Of a stretch of 19,026 bases of DNA, positions 7,275 through 13,544 are shown in pieces (the stretch's first letter is position 1; each line of letters opens with the position of its first letter). A model generated the notes under the pieces. The model had not been told where the DNA came from and did not search any database. It worked only from the letters and a program-made list of their open reading frames with translations. The DNA lies in the NCBI GenBank assembly GCA_036501845.1, contig DASXZO010000158.1, positions 1 to 19,026 on the forward strand, read 5' to 3'. Origin of the DNA: JBBREP01 sp036501845 (lineage in GTDB: Bacteria > Actinomycetota > Acidimicrobiia > IMCC26256 > PALSA-610). Made by a program: the position numbers and the translations under genes.

Positions 7275-8180
7275 TTAGAAGTAGCCCTCCTTCTTCCGAT
7301 CTTCCATTGCCGCCTCTGTGAACTTGTCGTCGGCGCGCGTGGCCCCACGTTCGGTGATGCGCGATGCCGCGACCTCGGCGATGATGTCGTCGGCGTTGGC
7401 CGCGGGCGACTCGACCGCACCGGTGCACGTGAGGTCGCCAACCGTGCGGTAGCGCACCGTCATCTCGATCACTTCCTCGTCGGGCAGCATCGGGATGATC
7501 GGCGACTCGGAGAGCCACATGCCGTCGCGGCGGAACACGCGCCGGCGGTGCGCGTAGTAGATCGAGGGAATCGGCACCGGCTCCGACGCGATGTACTGCC
7601 AGATGTCCATCTCGGTCCAGTTCGAGATCGGGAACACCCGGATGTGCTCGCCCTTGCGGTGCCGGCCGTTGTAGAGCGACCACAGCTCGGGGCGCTGGTT
7701 CTTCGGGTCCCACTGGCCGAAGTCGTCGCGGAAGCTGAACACCCGCTCCTTGGCACGCGCCTTCTCTTCGTCGCGCCGCCCGCCGCCGAACACCGAGTCG
7801 AACTGGTGCTCGGTGATGGCGTCGAGCAGGGTGGTGGTCTGGAGGCGGTTGCGGCTTGCGCGCGGCCCGGTCTCTTCCACCACGCGGCCCTTGTCGATCG
7901 AGTCCTGCACGCTCGCGACGATCAGGCGCACGCCGTAGGTGTCGACGACCTCGTCGCGGTAGCTGATCACCTCAGCGAAGTTGTGGCCAGTGTCCACGTG
8001 CATGGCCGCGAACGGGATGCGGGCGGGCTTGAACGCCTTCCACGCGAGGTGCAGCATCACCGCAGAGTCCTTGCCGCCCGAGAAGAGCATCACCGGACGT
8101 TCGAATTCCGCCGCGACCTCGCGCATGATGTGGACGGATTCGGCCTCGAGTGCCTCGAGGTGCGAGAGCTGGGTGTGCAC
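7275..8180 (-). CDS. cysD: sulfate adenylyltransferase small subunit
   Basis: Catalytic subunit of ATP sulfurylase, a PP-loop ATP pyrophosphatase that adenylates sulfate. The PP-loop is VMLFSGGKDSAVMLHLAWK; HVDTGHNF and the SVFGGGRRDEEKARAKE region are characteristic of CysD, and the tail KKEGYF is typical. I choose GTG 8180: AGAGGA lies 5 nt upstream, the resulting 301 residues match the usual CysD length (about 300), and homology would start at once (LSHLEALEAESVHIMREVAAEF). An in-frame ATG at 8246 would add 22 residues, but that stretch has poor third-position GC, an AGG codon and no SD, and the ATG lies within a TACCAT that could itself be a -10 box. First gene of the cysDN operon. Confidence 0.96.
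   Translation of the reverse strand: MHTQLSHLEALEAESVHIMREVAAEFERPVMLFSGGKDSAVMLHLAWKAFKPARIPFAAMHVDTGHNFAEVISYRDEVVDTYGVRLIVASVQDSIDKGRVVEETGPRASRNRLQTTTLLDAITEHQFDSVFGGGRRDEEKARAKERVFSFRDDFGQWDPKNQRPELWSLYNGRHRKGEHIRVFPISNWTEMDIWQYIASEPVPIPSIYYAHRRRVFRRDGMWLSESPIIPMLPDEEVIEMTVRYRTVGDLTCTGAVESPAANADDIIAEVAASRITERGATRADDKFTEAAMEDRKKEGYF
7286..7292 (-). promoter_or_regulatory. ribosome binding site for cysN inside the end of cysD
   Basis: AAGGAGG on the minus strand lies 11 nt before the cysN ATG, within the last codons of cysD. With the TAA-ATG junction it supports coupled translation of the two sulfurylase subunits. Confidence 0.65.
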
Positions 8181-8185
8181 GGCGT

Positions 8186-8191
8186 TCCTCT
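8186..8191 (-). promoter_or_regulatory. ribosome binding site deciding the cysD start
   Basis: AGAGGA on the minus strand, 5 nt before GTG 8180. No comparable SD precedes the alternative ATG 8246. Confidence 0.55.
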
Positions 8192-8370
8192 GTGCCCGGA
8201 GATCGGGCTCGTGGTGGCCTGGCAAGGGGCTGGAAAGCGCAGTCATGGTAGTGGAGTGGTCCCGTCGGGATTGCCGCGAAGCGGACAACGAGTACGGCGC
8301 GACACGTACTGATCGGCCGCCTGGAAGGGTGTCTGAACCTGGAGAACCGGACTACGGCGGTTGCTACCCT

Positions 8371-8388
8371 CCGGCCCCTCGGGGCCGG
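8371..8388. repeat. GC-only hairpin between divergent cysD and glycosyltransferase genes
   Basis: CCGGCCCC, TC, GGGGCCGG: an 8-bp perfect palindrome with a 2-nt centre (7 bp with a 4-nt loop as RNA), starting directly after a TACCCT at 8365-8370. It lies in the 230-bp divergent region 8181-8410, in which I see no other gene. It could be a 5' untranslated hairpin or a protein site, but in GC-rich DNA chance is a real alternative. Confidence 0.35.
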
Positions 8389-8410
8389 TCGGTGCCTCGA
8401 CGCACCTGCC

Positions 8411-9337
8411 GTGGACCCATCCGTCGACCCCCGCCGCCGCGAGCCACGCCTCTGCACCATCGTGATCCCGGCGCACAACGCCGAGCGTTACCTGGGCGCG
8501 GCGCTCGATTCTGCGCTGGCCCAGACGTACGCGCCCCGCGAAGTGGTGGTCGTCGACGACGGCTCCACCGACGGCACGGCCGACGTGATCGCCCGCTACG
8601 CCGGCGACGGGCGCGTGCTGGCGATACGCACCGACAACTGTGGCCCGGCCGCGGCCCGCAATCGCGGTGCGGCCGCGAGCTCCGGCGAGTTCCTCGCGTT
8701 CCTCGATGCCGACGACATGTGGAAGCCGACCCGCGTGGAACGATGCGTTGCGCGCCTTGACCGCGAACCCGATCTCACGTGGGTGACGGCCGACTGGGAG
8801 GCCACCGACGAAGACGGCGCCGAGACCGGTCGCCACGCCTACCACGGTGACGGTGCGCTCGAATTCGCGTACGCCGATCAACTCCAGGCGATCGCGGTGG
8901 GCAACTTCTGTGCCAACGGCCCGGTGATCCGGCGCGGCCTGTTCGAGGACGTGGGCGGGTTCGAGGAGTCGATTCGCGGGGCCGAGGACTACGACCTCTG
9001 GATCCGGCTGCTGCTCGCGGGTGGGCGCGCCGGCCTGGTCGACGAGCCCCTCGGCTACTACCGCCTTCACAGTTCGAGCCTCACCGCACGCGGTGCGCCG
9101 CAATGGGAGTCGCACCTCGACGCGCTCGAGCACAACCTCGACGCGCTCGCCGCCCGCGGCGTGGCGCCCCGACCCGTCGACCTGATCGCGATCGTGCGCA
9201 GGCGGGCCGCACTCGGCGACCGGCGCGGCGCGGCGCTCGCAGCGTTGCTTGCCACCCGAGCCCCCGGTGTGCCGGTGTCGCGGCGTGCCGTGATGCTCGT
9301 CACCGCGCTGCGGGCGCGCTGTGGCGCGCACATTTGA
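8411..9337 (+). CDS. family 2 glycosyltransferase
   Basis: A 308-residue GT-A fold enzyme of glycosyltransferase family 2. It opens with CTIVIPAHNAERYLGAALDS (15-34), then the nucleotide-sugar motif VVVDDGSTDGT (46-56), GPAAARNRG (78-86), the metal-binding FLDADDMW (97-104), and the acceptor-side signature GAEDYDLWIRLL common in family 2 enzymes. No C-terminal membrane helices, so it is a soluble or peripheral transferase acting on the cytoplasmic face. GTG 8411 is the first start in the frame; no good SD or TANNNT box is near it, so the exact start is uncertain. The MBL-fold gene follows 22 bp after the stop in the same direction, probably as one unit. Sugar donor and acceptor are unknown. 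Confidence 0.92.
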   Translation: MDPSVDPRRREPRLCTIVIPAHNAERYLGAALDSALAQTYAPREVVVVDDGSTDGTADVIARYAGDGRVLAIRTDNCGPAAARNRGAAASSGEFLAFLDADDMWKPTRVERCVARLDREPDLTWVTADWEATDEDGAETGRHAYHGDGALEFAYADQLQAIAVGNFCANGPVIRRGLFEDVGGFEESIRGAEDYDLWIRLLLAGGRAGLVDEPLGYYRLHSSSLTARGAPQWESHLDALEHNLDALAARGVAPRPVDLIAIVRRRAALGDRRGAALAALLATRAPGVPVSRRAVMLVTALRARCGAHI

Positions 9338-9359
9338 TCTGTGCTTGTCTGACCGCGCC

Positions 9360-10745
9360 ATGGCTCCGGAGCTCGGTTTCGACACCATCGGCAACGCCAC
9401 GCTGATCGCGTACGACCGCGGTCCGGTGCTCGCCACTGATCCGTGGCTCGACGGCCCGGCCTACTTCGGGAGCTGGTGGCTGTCACACGAAGTCCCCACC
9501 GAGCAGCGCGTGCAGATCGAGCAGGCGCCGTACATCTTCGTGTCGCACGGACACCCCGACCATCTCTCGTACCCGTCGCTCGAGCGATTGCGCGACAAGA
9601 AGATCCTCGTGCCCGATCATCACGGCGGCCGCATCGCCGACCAGTTGCGCGCCGACGGATTCGACGTGCGCGTGCTGCCCGATCGGCATTGGGTGGAGCT
9701 GTCCGATCGGGTGCGGATCCTCGCGATCGGCGATCCGAACCAAGACGGCGTGCTGCTCGTGGACATCGACGGTGTGCTCGTGGTCGACGCCAACGACGCG
9801 AGTGATCGTGGGTGGGGTTCGATGGTGCGCAAGATCGTGCGCCAACACCCGCGCTCGTTCCTGCTCGCGCTCTCCGGCTACGGCGACGCCGACATGATCA
9901 ACTACTTCGACGCCGACGGCGAGCGCATCGTGCCGGCGGCCGCGGCGAAGCGGCCGCCTGGCGTGGCGATCCAGCGCCGCGTGGAGTGGTTCGGTGTGCG
10001 CTGGTTCGTGCCGTTCGCTTCGATGCACCGCTACCGGCGCACCGACAGTGTGTGGGCCGACGCATACACCACACCCGCGCACGCTCACGGCGACGGCTTC
10101 GCGAGCACGCGCGCCGAGATCCTGCCTGCGTTCATTCGTTACGACTGCGTGCGCGACATCGCCACGCCGATCGCGCCGCCGCCGTCGCCGTCGACGGTGC
10201 ACGACCCCGAGGAATTCGGCGACAGTTGGGACGAGCCGCTGCAGCCCGACGACGTGCGCGCGATCGAGCGCTACTTCGGCGCGATCCACACGCTCGGGCG
10301 CCACGTGGACCAAGTGACGTTCCGCGTCGGCGGTGTCGATCACAACGTGACCACGGGTTCGGGCAGCAACCGCAGCGTGCGTTTCGAGACGCCGCGTGCG
10401 TCGCTGCGCAAGGCAGTGGACTGGGAGATCTTCGACGACCTGTTGATCGGCAACTACATGCGCACCACGCTGCTCGGCGCCTGGCATGGCCGCGACCTGA
10501 GCGCGCACTTCACGCCCTACGTGGCGAAGTATGCCGACAACGGTCGGGCCAAGACGCCGGCGGGTCTGCGCGCCTATCGAGCCGCGTATTTCCGACGCGC
10601 GCCGTTCGACATGTTGCGGTTCGACGCGGCCGCTCGCTCGCAGGCGCTGCTCACCGCGCAGGCCCGCGCGGTGCGCTCGATCGTGCGCGAGGGTTCGGTT
10701 GCTCACCGGATGGGCCAACGGGCCTATGGATTCCTGAAGCGCTGA
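9360..10745 (+). CDS. metallo-beta-lactamase fold metal-dependent hydrolase of unknown substrate
   Basis: A 461-residue protein. The N-terminal part is an MBL-fold domain with the metal motif SHGHPDH (62-68, HxHxDH), a later LVVDANDASDRG (140-151) that can supply the bridging aspartate, and an LLALSGYGDADM segment. This layout recalls the UlaG-like or CMP-sialate-hydroxylase-like MBL branch; no Rieske domain is present. Residues from about 200 on form an extra region, rich in His, Tyr and Arg, that I do not recognise. The frame is open for 13 more codons upstream, but ATG 9360 clears the preceding gene. It follows the GT2 gene by 22 bp, so an action on a glycan or nucleotide sugar is reasonable but inferred. 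It is convergent with the APS reductase gene (24-bp gap, no clear terminator). Confidence 0.82.
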   Translation: MAPELGFDTIGNATLIAYDRGPVLATDPWLDGPAYFGSWWLSHEVPTEQRVQIEQAPYIFVSHGHPDHLSYPSLERLRDKKILVPDHHGGRIADQLRADGFDVRVLPDRHWVELSDRVRILAIGDPNQDGVLLVDIDGVLVVDANDASDRGWGSMVRKIVRQHPRSFLLALSGYGDADMINYFDADGERIVPAAAAKRPPGVAIQRRVEWFGVRWFVPFASMHRYRRTDSVWADAYTTPAHAHGDGFASTRAEILPAFIRYDCVRDIATPIAPPPSPSTVHDPEEFGDSWDEPLQPDDVRAIERYFGAIHTLGRHVDQVTFRVGGVDHNVTTGSGSNRSVRFETPRASLRKAVDWEIFDDLLIGNYMRTTLLGAWHGRDLSAHFTPYVAKYADNGRAKTPAGLRAYRAAYFRRAPFDMLRFDAAARSQALLTAQARAVRSIVREGSVAHRMGQRAYGFLKR

Positions 10746-10769
10746 AGGAGGGCGCGAGCGCTCAGCGGC

Positions 10770-11498
10770 TCAGGGCTCGGGCCAGCCGTGCAGGCCGCAC
10801 TCGGTCTTGCCGCTGCCGGCCCAGCGACCCGCACGCGGGTCTTCGCCTTCGGCAACCGGACGTGTGCACGGCCAGCAGCCGATCGATGGGTAGCCGCGGC
10901 TCTTCAGCGGGTGCTCGATGAGGTCGTGGTCGGCCACGTAGCCGTCGACGTCGAGATCGCTCCACGGTGCCAGCGGGTTCACCTTCACCACGCCGCGGCC
11001 GAGGTCGAGGTGCACGATCGGTGCCTTGGCCCGAGTGGAGGCCTCGCTGCGGCGCAGCCCGGTCATCCAGGCCTGCTTGCCCTCGAGGGCGCGGGCGAGC
11101 GGCTCGACCTTGCGGATCGCGCAGCACTCGTTCTGGTCGATCTGCCACAGGTCGTCGCGCTCGGCGAGCGGCTCCATGATCGTGAGGTTCAGGTCGTAGC
11201 GCTCACGGATCTGGTCGACGTACCAGAGCGTTTCGGCGAAGTGGTACTGCGTGTCGAGGAAGACCACCTCGATCTCGGGCACCTCGCGCACCGCAACGTC
11301 GATGAGCACCGAGTCCTGGAAGCTCGCGGCCACGAAGATGCCGGTGCCGTAGCGCTCCCACGCCCAGCGCACCGCGGCGCCGGCCGATTTGTGCTCGAGC
11401 TCGGCGGCCACACGGCGCAGCTCCTCGAGGTCGACGTCGGCCCGCAGGTCGATCTCGTCGCGGGGCGTCGCCAGACCGGTTTGCGACGCAACCATCAT
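10770..11498 (-). CDS. cysH: adenylyl-sulfate (APS) reductase, assimilatory
   Basis: A 242-residue thiol-dependent reductase turning APS into sulfite and AMP. The PP-loop-like FVAASFQDS (55-63) binds the nucleotide. The cluster motif is CC (125-126, in ECCAIRKVEPL) with C208 and C211 in SIGCWPCTRPV; these four cysteines mark [4Fe-4S]-binding APS reductases and are absent from enterobacterial PAPS reductases. The C-terminal KTECGLH (231-237) carries catalytic C234. I start at ATG 11498, which overlaps the sulfite reductase TGA (ATGA, 11495-11498); GTG 11507 and ATG 11495 are alternatives. It is cotranscribed after the sulfite reductase, so both steps from APS to sulfide are coupled. The CC/CxxC signature fits the absence of an APS kinase gene. 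Confidence 0.96.
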   Translation of the reverse strand: MMVASQTGLATPRDEIDLRADVDLEELRRVAAELEHKSAGAAVRWAWERYGTGIFVAASFQDSVLIDVAVREVPEIEVVFLDTQYHFAETLWYVDQIRERYDLNLTIMEPLAERDDLWQIDQNECCAIRKVEPLARALEGKQAWMTGLRRSEASTRAKAPIVHLDLGRGVVKVNPLAPWSDLDVDGYVADHDLIEHPLKSRGYPSIGCWPCTRPVAEGEDPRAGRWAGSGKTECGLHGWPEP

Positions 11499-13288
11499 GT
11501 CGCGCACTCGCTCTCACCGATCTCGGCCACGTACGGACCGGTCTCGCCGTAGTCGACGTAGAAGTCGGGGTTGGCGTCGGGTTCGGGAAACTCGTCCAGT
11601 TCCTTCAGCGTGGCGCCCACCTTGGTGGCACCGCCATTGCGCTCGAGCCAGGTGTGGAACGTTTCACCTGCGGAGCGTTCCGCGGCGAAGCGGCCCACCA
11701 CCTTCACGACGGCTTCGGGGGCGTTCTTGGCCGGCAGCTTGGTGGCCTTGCGGCCGAACTCCACCTGCGCGTCGCCGAGGTGGCCACCGAGCAGCATCTG
11801 GTAGCCGGGCGCGGCCTGGCCGTGGGCCCGCCGTTCGAGGCCGAAGAAGCCGATGTCGGAGATGTGGTGCTGGCCGCAGCTGTTCGTGCAGCCGCTGATG
11901 TTCACCTTGACGCCGCCCACGTCGGAGAGGCCGGCGTTCTCCAGCGCGCTACCGATCGCGGAGGCGAGGCCGCGCGACTGGGTGACCGCCAGGTTGCACG
12001 TGTCGGCGCCGGGGCACGCGACGACGTCGCGGGCGAGTTCGGCGCCCGGGGTGGCCATCCCGAACTCGGCGAGCCGGTCGTGCAAGGCACGGAGGTCGCC
12101 CTCGGTGAGATCACGCAGCGCGAAGTTCTGGCGGCTCGTGATGCGCACGTCGAGGTTGAAGTCGCGCTGGATCTCGGCGAGCGCGTCGAACTGGGCGGTG
12201 GTGATGTCGCCGAGCTCGCACGACGCGTAGGCGCTCACGGTGCCGTTGGCCACGCCGCGCACCACGTTGGCCTCGTCCCAGCGCTCGAACGGGTCGGTCT
12301 TGCGCAGGTGCACGACCACCTCGCCGGGCACGCCGCTCACCGGGCCGGCACCGGTACCGGCCGGCGCGTCGCCGCGCTCACGCACGATCTCGGGCACGCC
12401 GCCCGGCCAGCTCACCGAGCCGCGCAGGAACTTGCGCTCCTTCAAGATGCGCTCGCGCAACTCGTCGATGCCGCCTTCCAGCGTGTCGACGAGCCACTTC
12501 ATACGGGCCCGCAGCTTGTTGTCGCGGTTGCCGTAGTGGTCGAAGGTGCGCAGGCACGCCTCGATCGTGGGGAGCAGGTCGTCTCGGCTCGTGAATTCCT
12601 CGAGCGCCTGCGCCGGGTGCGGGTTGGCACCCAGGCCGCCGGCGAGCATCACCCGGAACCCGGGCTCGACCGTGCCGTCGTCGCGGATGCGGCTCACCGC
12701 GATCACGCCGACGTCGTTGAACATCGCCTGGCCGCAGTCGGTGGCGCAGCCGGAGAAGTTGATCTTGAACTTGCGGGGCAGGCGCTGCGCGTAGGGGTGG
12801 CGCAGCAGGTAGCGAGCGGTCGCCTCGGCCCACGGCGAGATGTCGAGCACTTCCTTCGGGCAGGCGCCGGCGAGATGGCAGCCCACCACGTTGCGCACCG
12901 TGTCGCCGCACGCCTCACGCGTGGTGAGGCCGCAGCTCGCGAGGAGCCGCACCACTTCGGGCGTCTTCTCCAGCTCCACGAAGTGGAACTGCACGTTCTG
13001 GCGGGTGGTGAGGTGGCCCCAGCCGCGGCTGTAGTGCTCGGAGATGAATCCGAGCACCTCGAACTGCTCGGGCGTGAGCTTGCCGTAGGGCACCTTCACG
13101 CGCACCATCTGGTTGTGGCCACCCTGGCGCTGGCCGTAGATGCCGTTGTTCAGGCGGAAGACGCGGAACACATCCTCGTCGATGTTGCCCGCGAGGTAGT
13201 CGGCGACAGTCTGTTCGTAGTTGTCGACTTCTTCGGCAATGTCGGGGGGAAGGCTTCTTGCCTGCAGTTCACGCACGTCGATGGCCAT
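11495..13288 (-). CDS. sir: siroheme-[4Fe-4S] sulfite (or nitrite) reductase, ferredoxin-type
   Basis: A 597-residue protein with two homologous halves, each having a ferredoxin-like and a 4Fe-4S region. The C-terminal half carries the cluster/siroheme ligands C425-x5-C431 (CPGADTC) and C467-x3-C471 (SGCTNSCGQ). The N-terminal half has the same spacing, C137-x5-C143 (CHLAGAC) and C181-x3-C185 (SGCATDCGQ), which classical enzymes lack there. HLTTRQNVQF (92-101) and VRITSRQNFALR (381-392) are the matching substrate/siroheme-binding loops. Sequence alone cannot separate nitrite from sulfite activity; its place directly before APS reductase makes sulfite reduction to sulfide most likely. The SD GAGGAGG is 5 nt before ATG 13288. 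It overlaps cysH by ATGA and lies downstream of a candidate leader ORF. Confidence 0.93.
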   Translation of the reverse strand: MAIDVRELQARSLPPDIAEEVDNYEQTVADYLAGNIDEDVFRVFRLNNGIYGQRQGGHNQMVRVKVPYGKLTPEQFEVLGFISEHYSRGWGHLTTRQNVQFHFVELEKTPEVVRLLASCGLTTREACGDTVRNVVGCHLAGACPKEVLDISPWAEATARYLLRHPYAQRLPRKFKINFSGCATDCGQAMFNDVGVIAVSRIRDDGTVEPGFRVMLAGGLGANPHPAQALEEFTSRDDLLPTIEACLRTFDHYGNRDNKLRARMKWLVDTLEGGIDELRERILKERKFLRGSVSWPGGVPEIVRERGDAPAGTGAGPVSGVPGEVVVHLRKTDPFERWDEANVVRGVANGTVSAYASCELGDITTAQFDALAEIQRDFNLDVRITSRQNFALRDLTEGDLRALHDRLAEFGMATPGAELARDVVACPGADTCNLAVTQSRGLASAIGSALENAGLSDVGGVKVNISGCTNSCGQHHISDIGFFGLERRAHGQAAPGYQMLLGGHLGDAQVEFGRKATKLPAKNAPEAVVKVVGRFAAERSAGETFHTWLERNGGATKVGATLKELDEFPEPDANPDFYVDYGETGPYVAEIGESECAT

Positions 13289-13293
13289 GCGCG

Positions 13294-13300
13294 CCTCCTC
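13294..13300 (-). promoter_or_regulatory. sulfite reductase ribosome binding site overlapped by a CCTCGATCGAGG palindrome
   Basis: GAGGAGG on the minus strand, 5 nt before ATG 13288. Its first four bases are the 3' arm of the 12-nt palindrome CCTCGATCGAGG (13297-13308), so the transcript could form a short SD-hiding stem of 4 bp with a GATC loop. Confidence 0.6.
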
Positions 13301-13342
13301 GATCGAGGTCGGGCGGGGGAAGGAGTGCTGGCGCTGTTGAGT

Positions 13343-13462
13343 TCAGCGGGCAGCCGAGTGGCGACGACAGAGCTCGTCGCGCACCTCGTGGGGCGTGCGG
13401 CCCATGGCGATCGACGGCGCCCCGGCAGTACGCAGGGGGTCGCGGCGCAGGACCTCACACAT
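13343..13462 (-). CDS. candidate 39-codon leader ORF upstream of sulfite reductase
   Basis: Small ORF from ATG 13462 to TGA 13343, 54 bp before the sulfite reductase start. The peptide begins MCEVLRRDP and ends RDELCRRHSAAR: Arg-rich, with Cys at positions 2 and 32, and with high third-position GC like the real genes. TACGGT lies exactly 7 nt before the ATG, the same spacing seen at other probable leaderless starts here; an upstream in-frame GTG at 13471 is possible. I do not recognise the peptide. Small leaderless ORFs with cysteine codons upstream of sulfur genes are known from mycobacteria as attenuation devices. A similar role here is inference: the two Cys codons are not clustered, which weakens it. 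Confidence 0.45.
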   Translation of the reverse strand: MCEVLRRDPLRTAGAPSIAMGRTPHEVRDELCRRHSAAR

Positions 13463-13469
13463 GCGTGTC

Positions 13470-13499
13470 ACCGTACCCCGGCGCGGCTCGAAATACCAA
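13470..13499 (-). promoter_or_regulatory. candidate promoter of the sulfite reductase-cysH operon
   Basis: On the minus strand TTGGTA (13494-13499) and TACGGT (13470-13475) are separated by 18 bp, giving a plausible -35/-10 pair. The start point would fall near ATG 13462 of the leader ORF. The AT content just upstream is higher than in the surrounding DNA. Confidence 0.5.
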
Positions 13500-13508
13500 C
13501 CGATTGGT
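13495..13508. promoter_or_regulatory. candidate operator ACCAATCGGTTGGT (TetR-type dyad)
   Basis: On the minus strand ACCAATCGGTTGGT, a 14-bp dyad with one mismatched pair near the centre; its arms ACCAA/TTGGT are perfect. It overlaps the candidate -35. The form resembles TetR-family operators of the ACCAACCGGTTGGT kind. A second short dyad GGAATTTTCC (13512-13521) lies just upstream. No regulator gene is in the window. Confidence 0.5.
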
Positions 13509-13544
13509 CAGGAATTTTCCCGACGTTCAAGGTCGAGATTTCGG

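Noticed and set aside
8247..8410. Riboswitch or other structured sulfur-responsive RNA in front of cysD
   Set aside because: I see no SAM-riboswitch-like or other known conserved core, only the short GC hairpin at 8371-8388.
9935..9958. Inverted repeat GGCGGCCGC, loop GGCGAA, GCGGCCGCC in the MBL-fold gene
   Set aside because: Only 9-bp arms made of G and C in an Ala-rich stretch (PAAAAKRPP); expected by chance in GC-rich coding DNA, unlike the 18-21-nt mixed-composition arms of the elements reported.
10746..10769. Possible terminator between the convergent MBL-fold and cysH genes
   Set aside because: The 24-bp gap has only a short GAGCGCTC self-complement and no U-tract; not enough to call.
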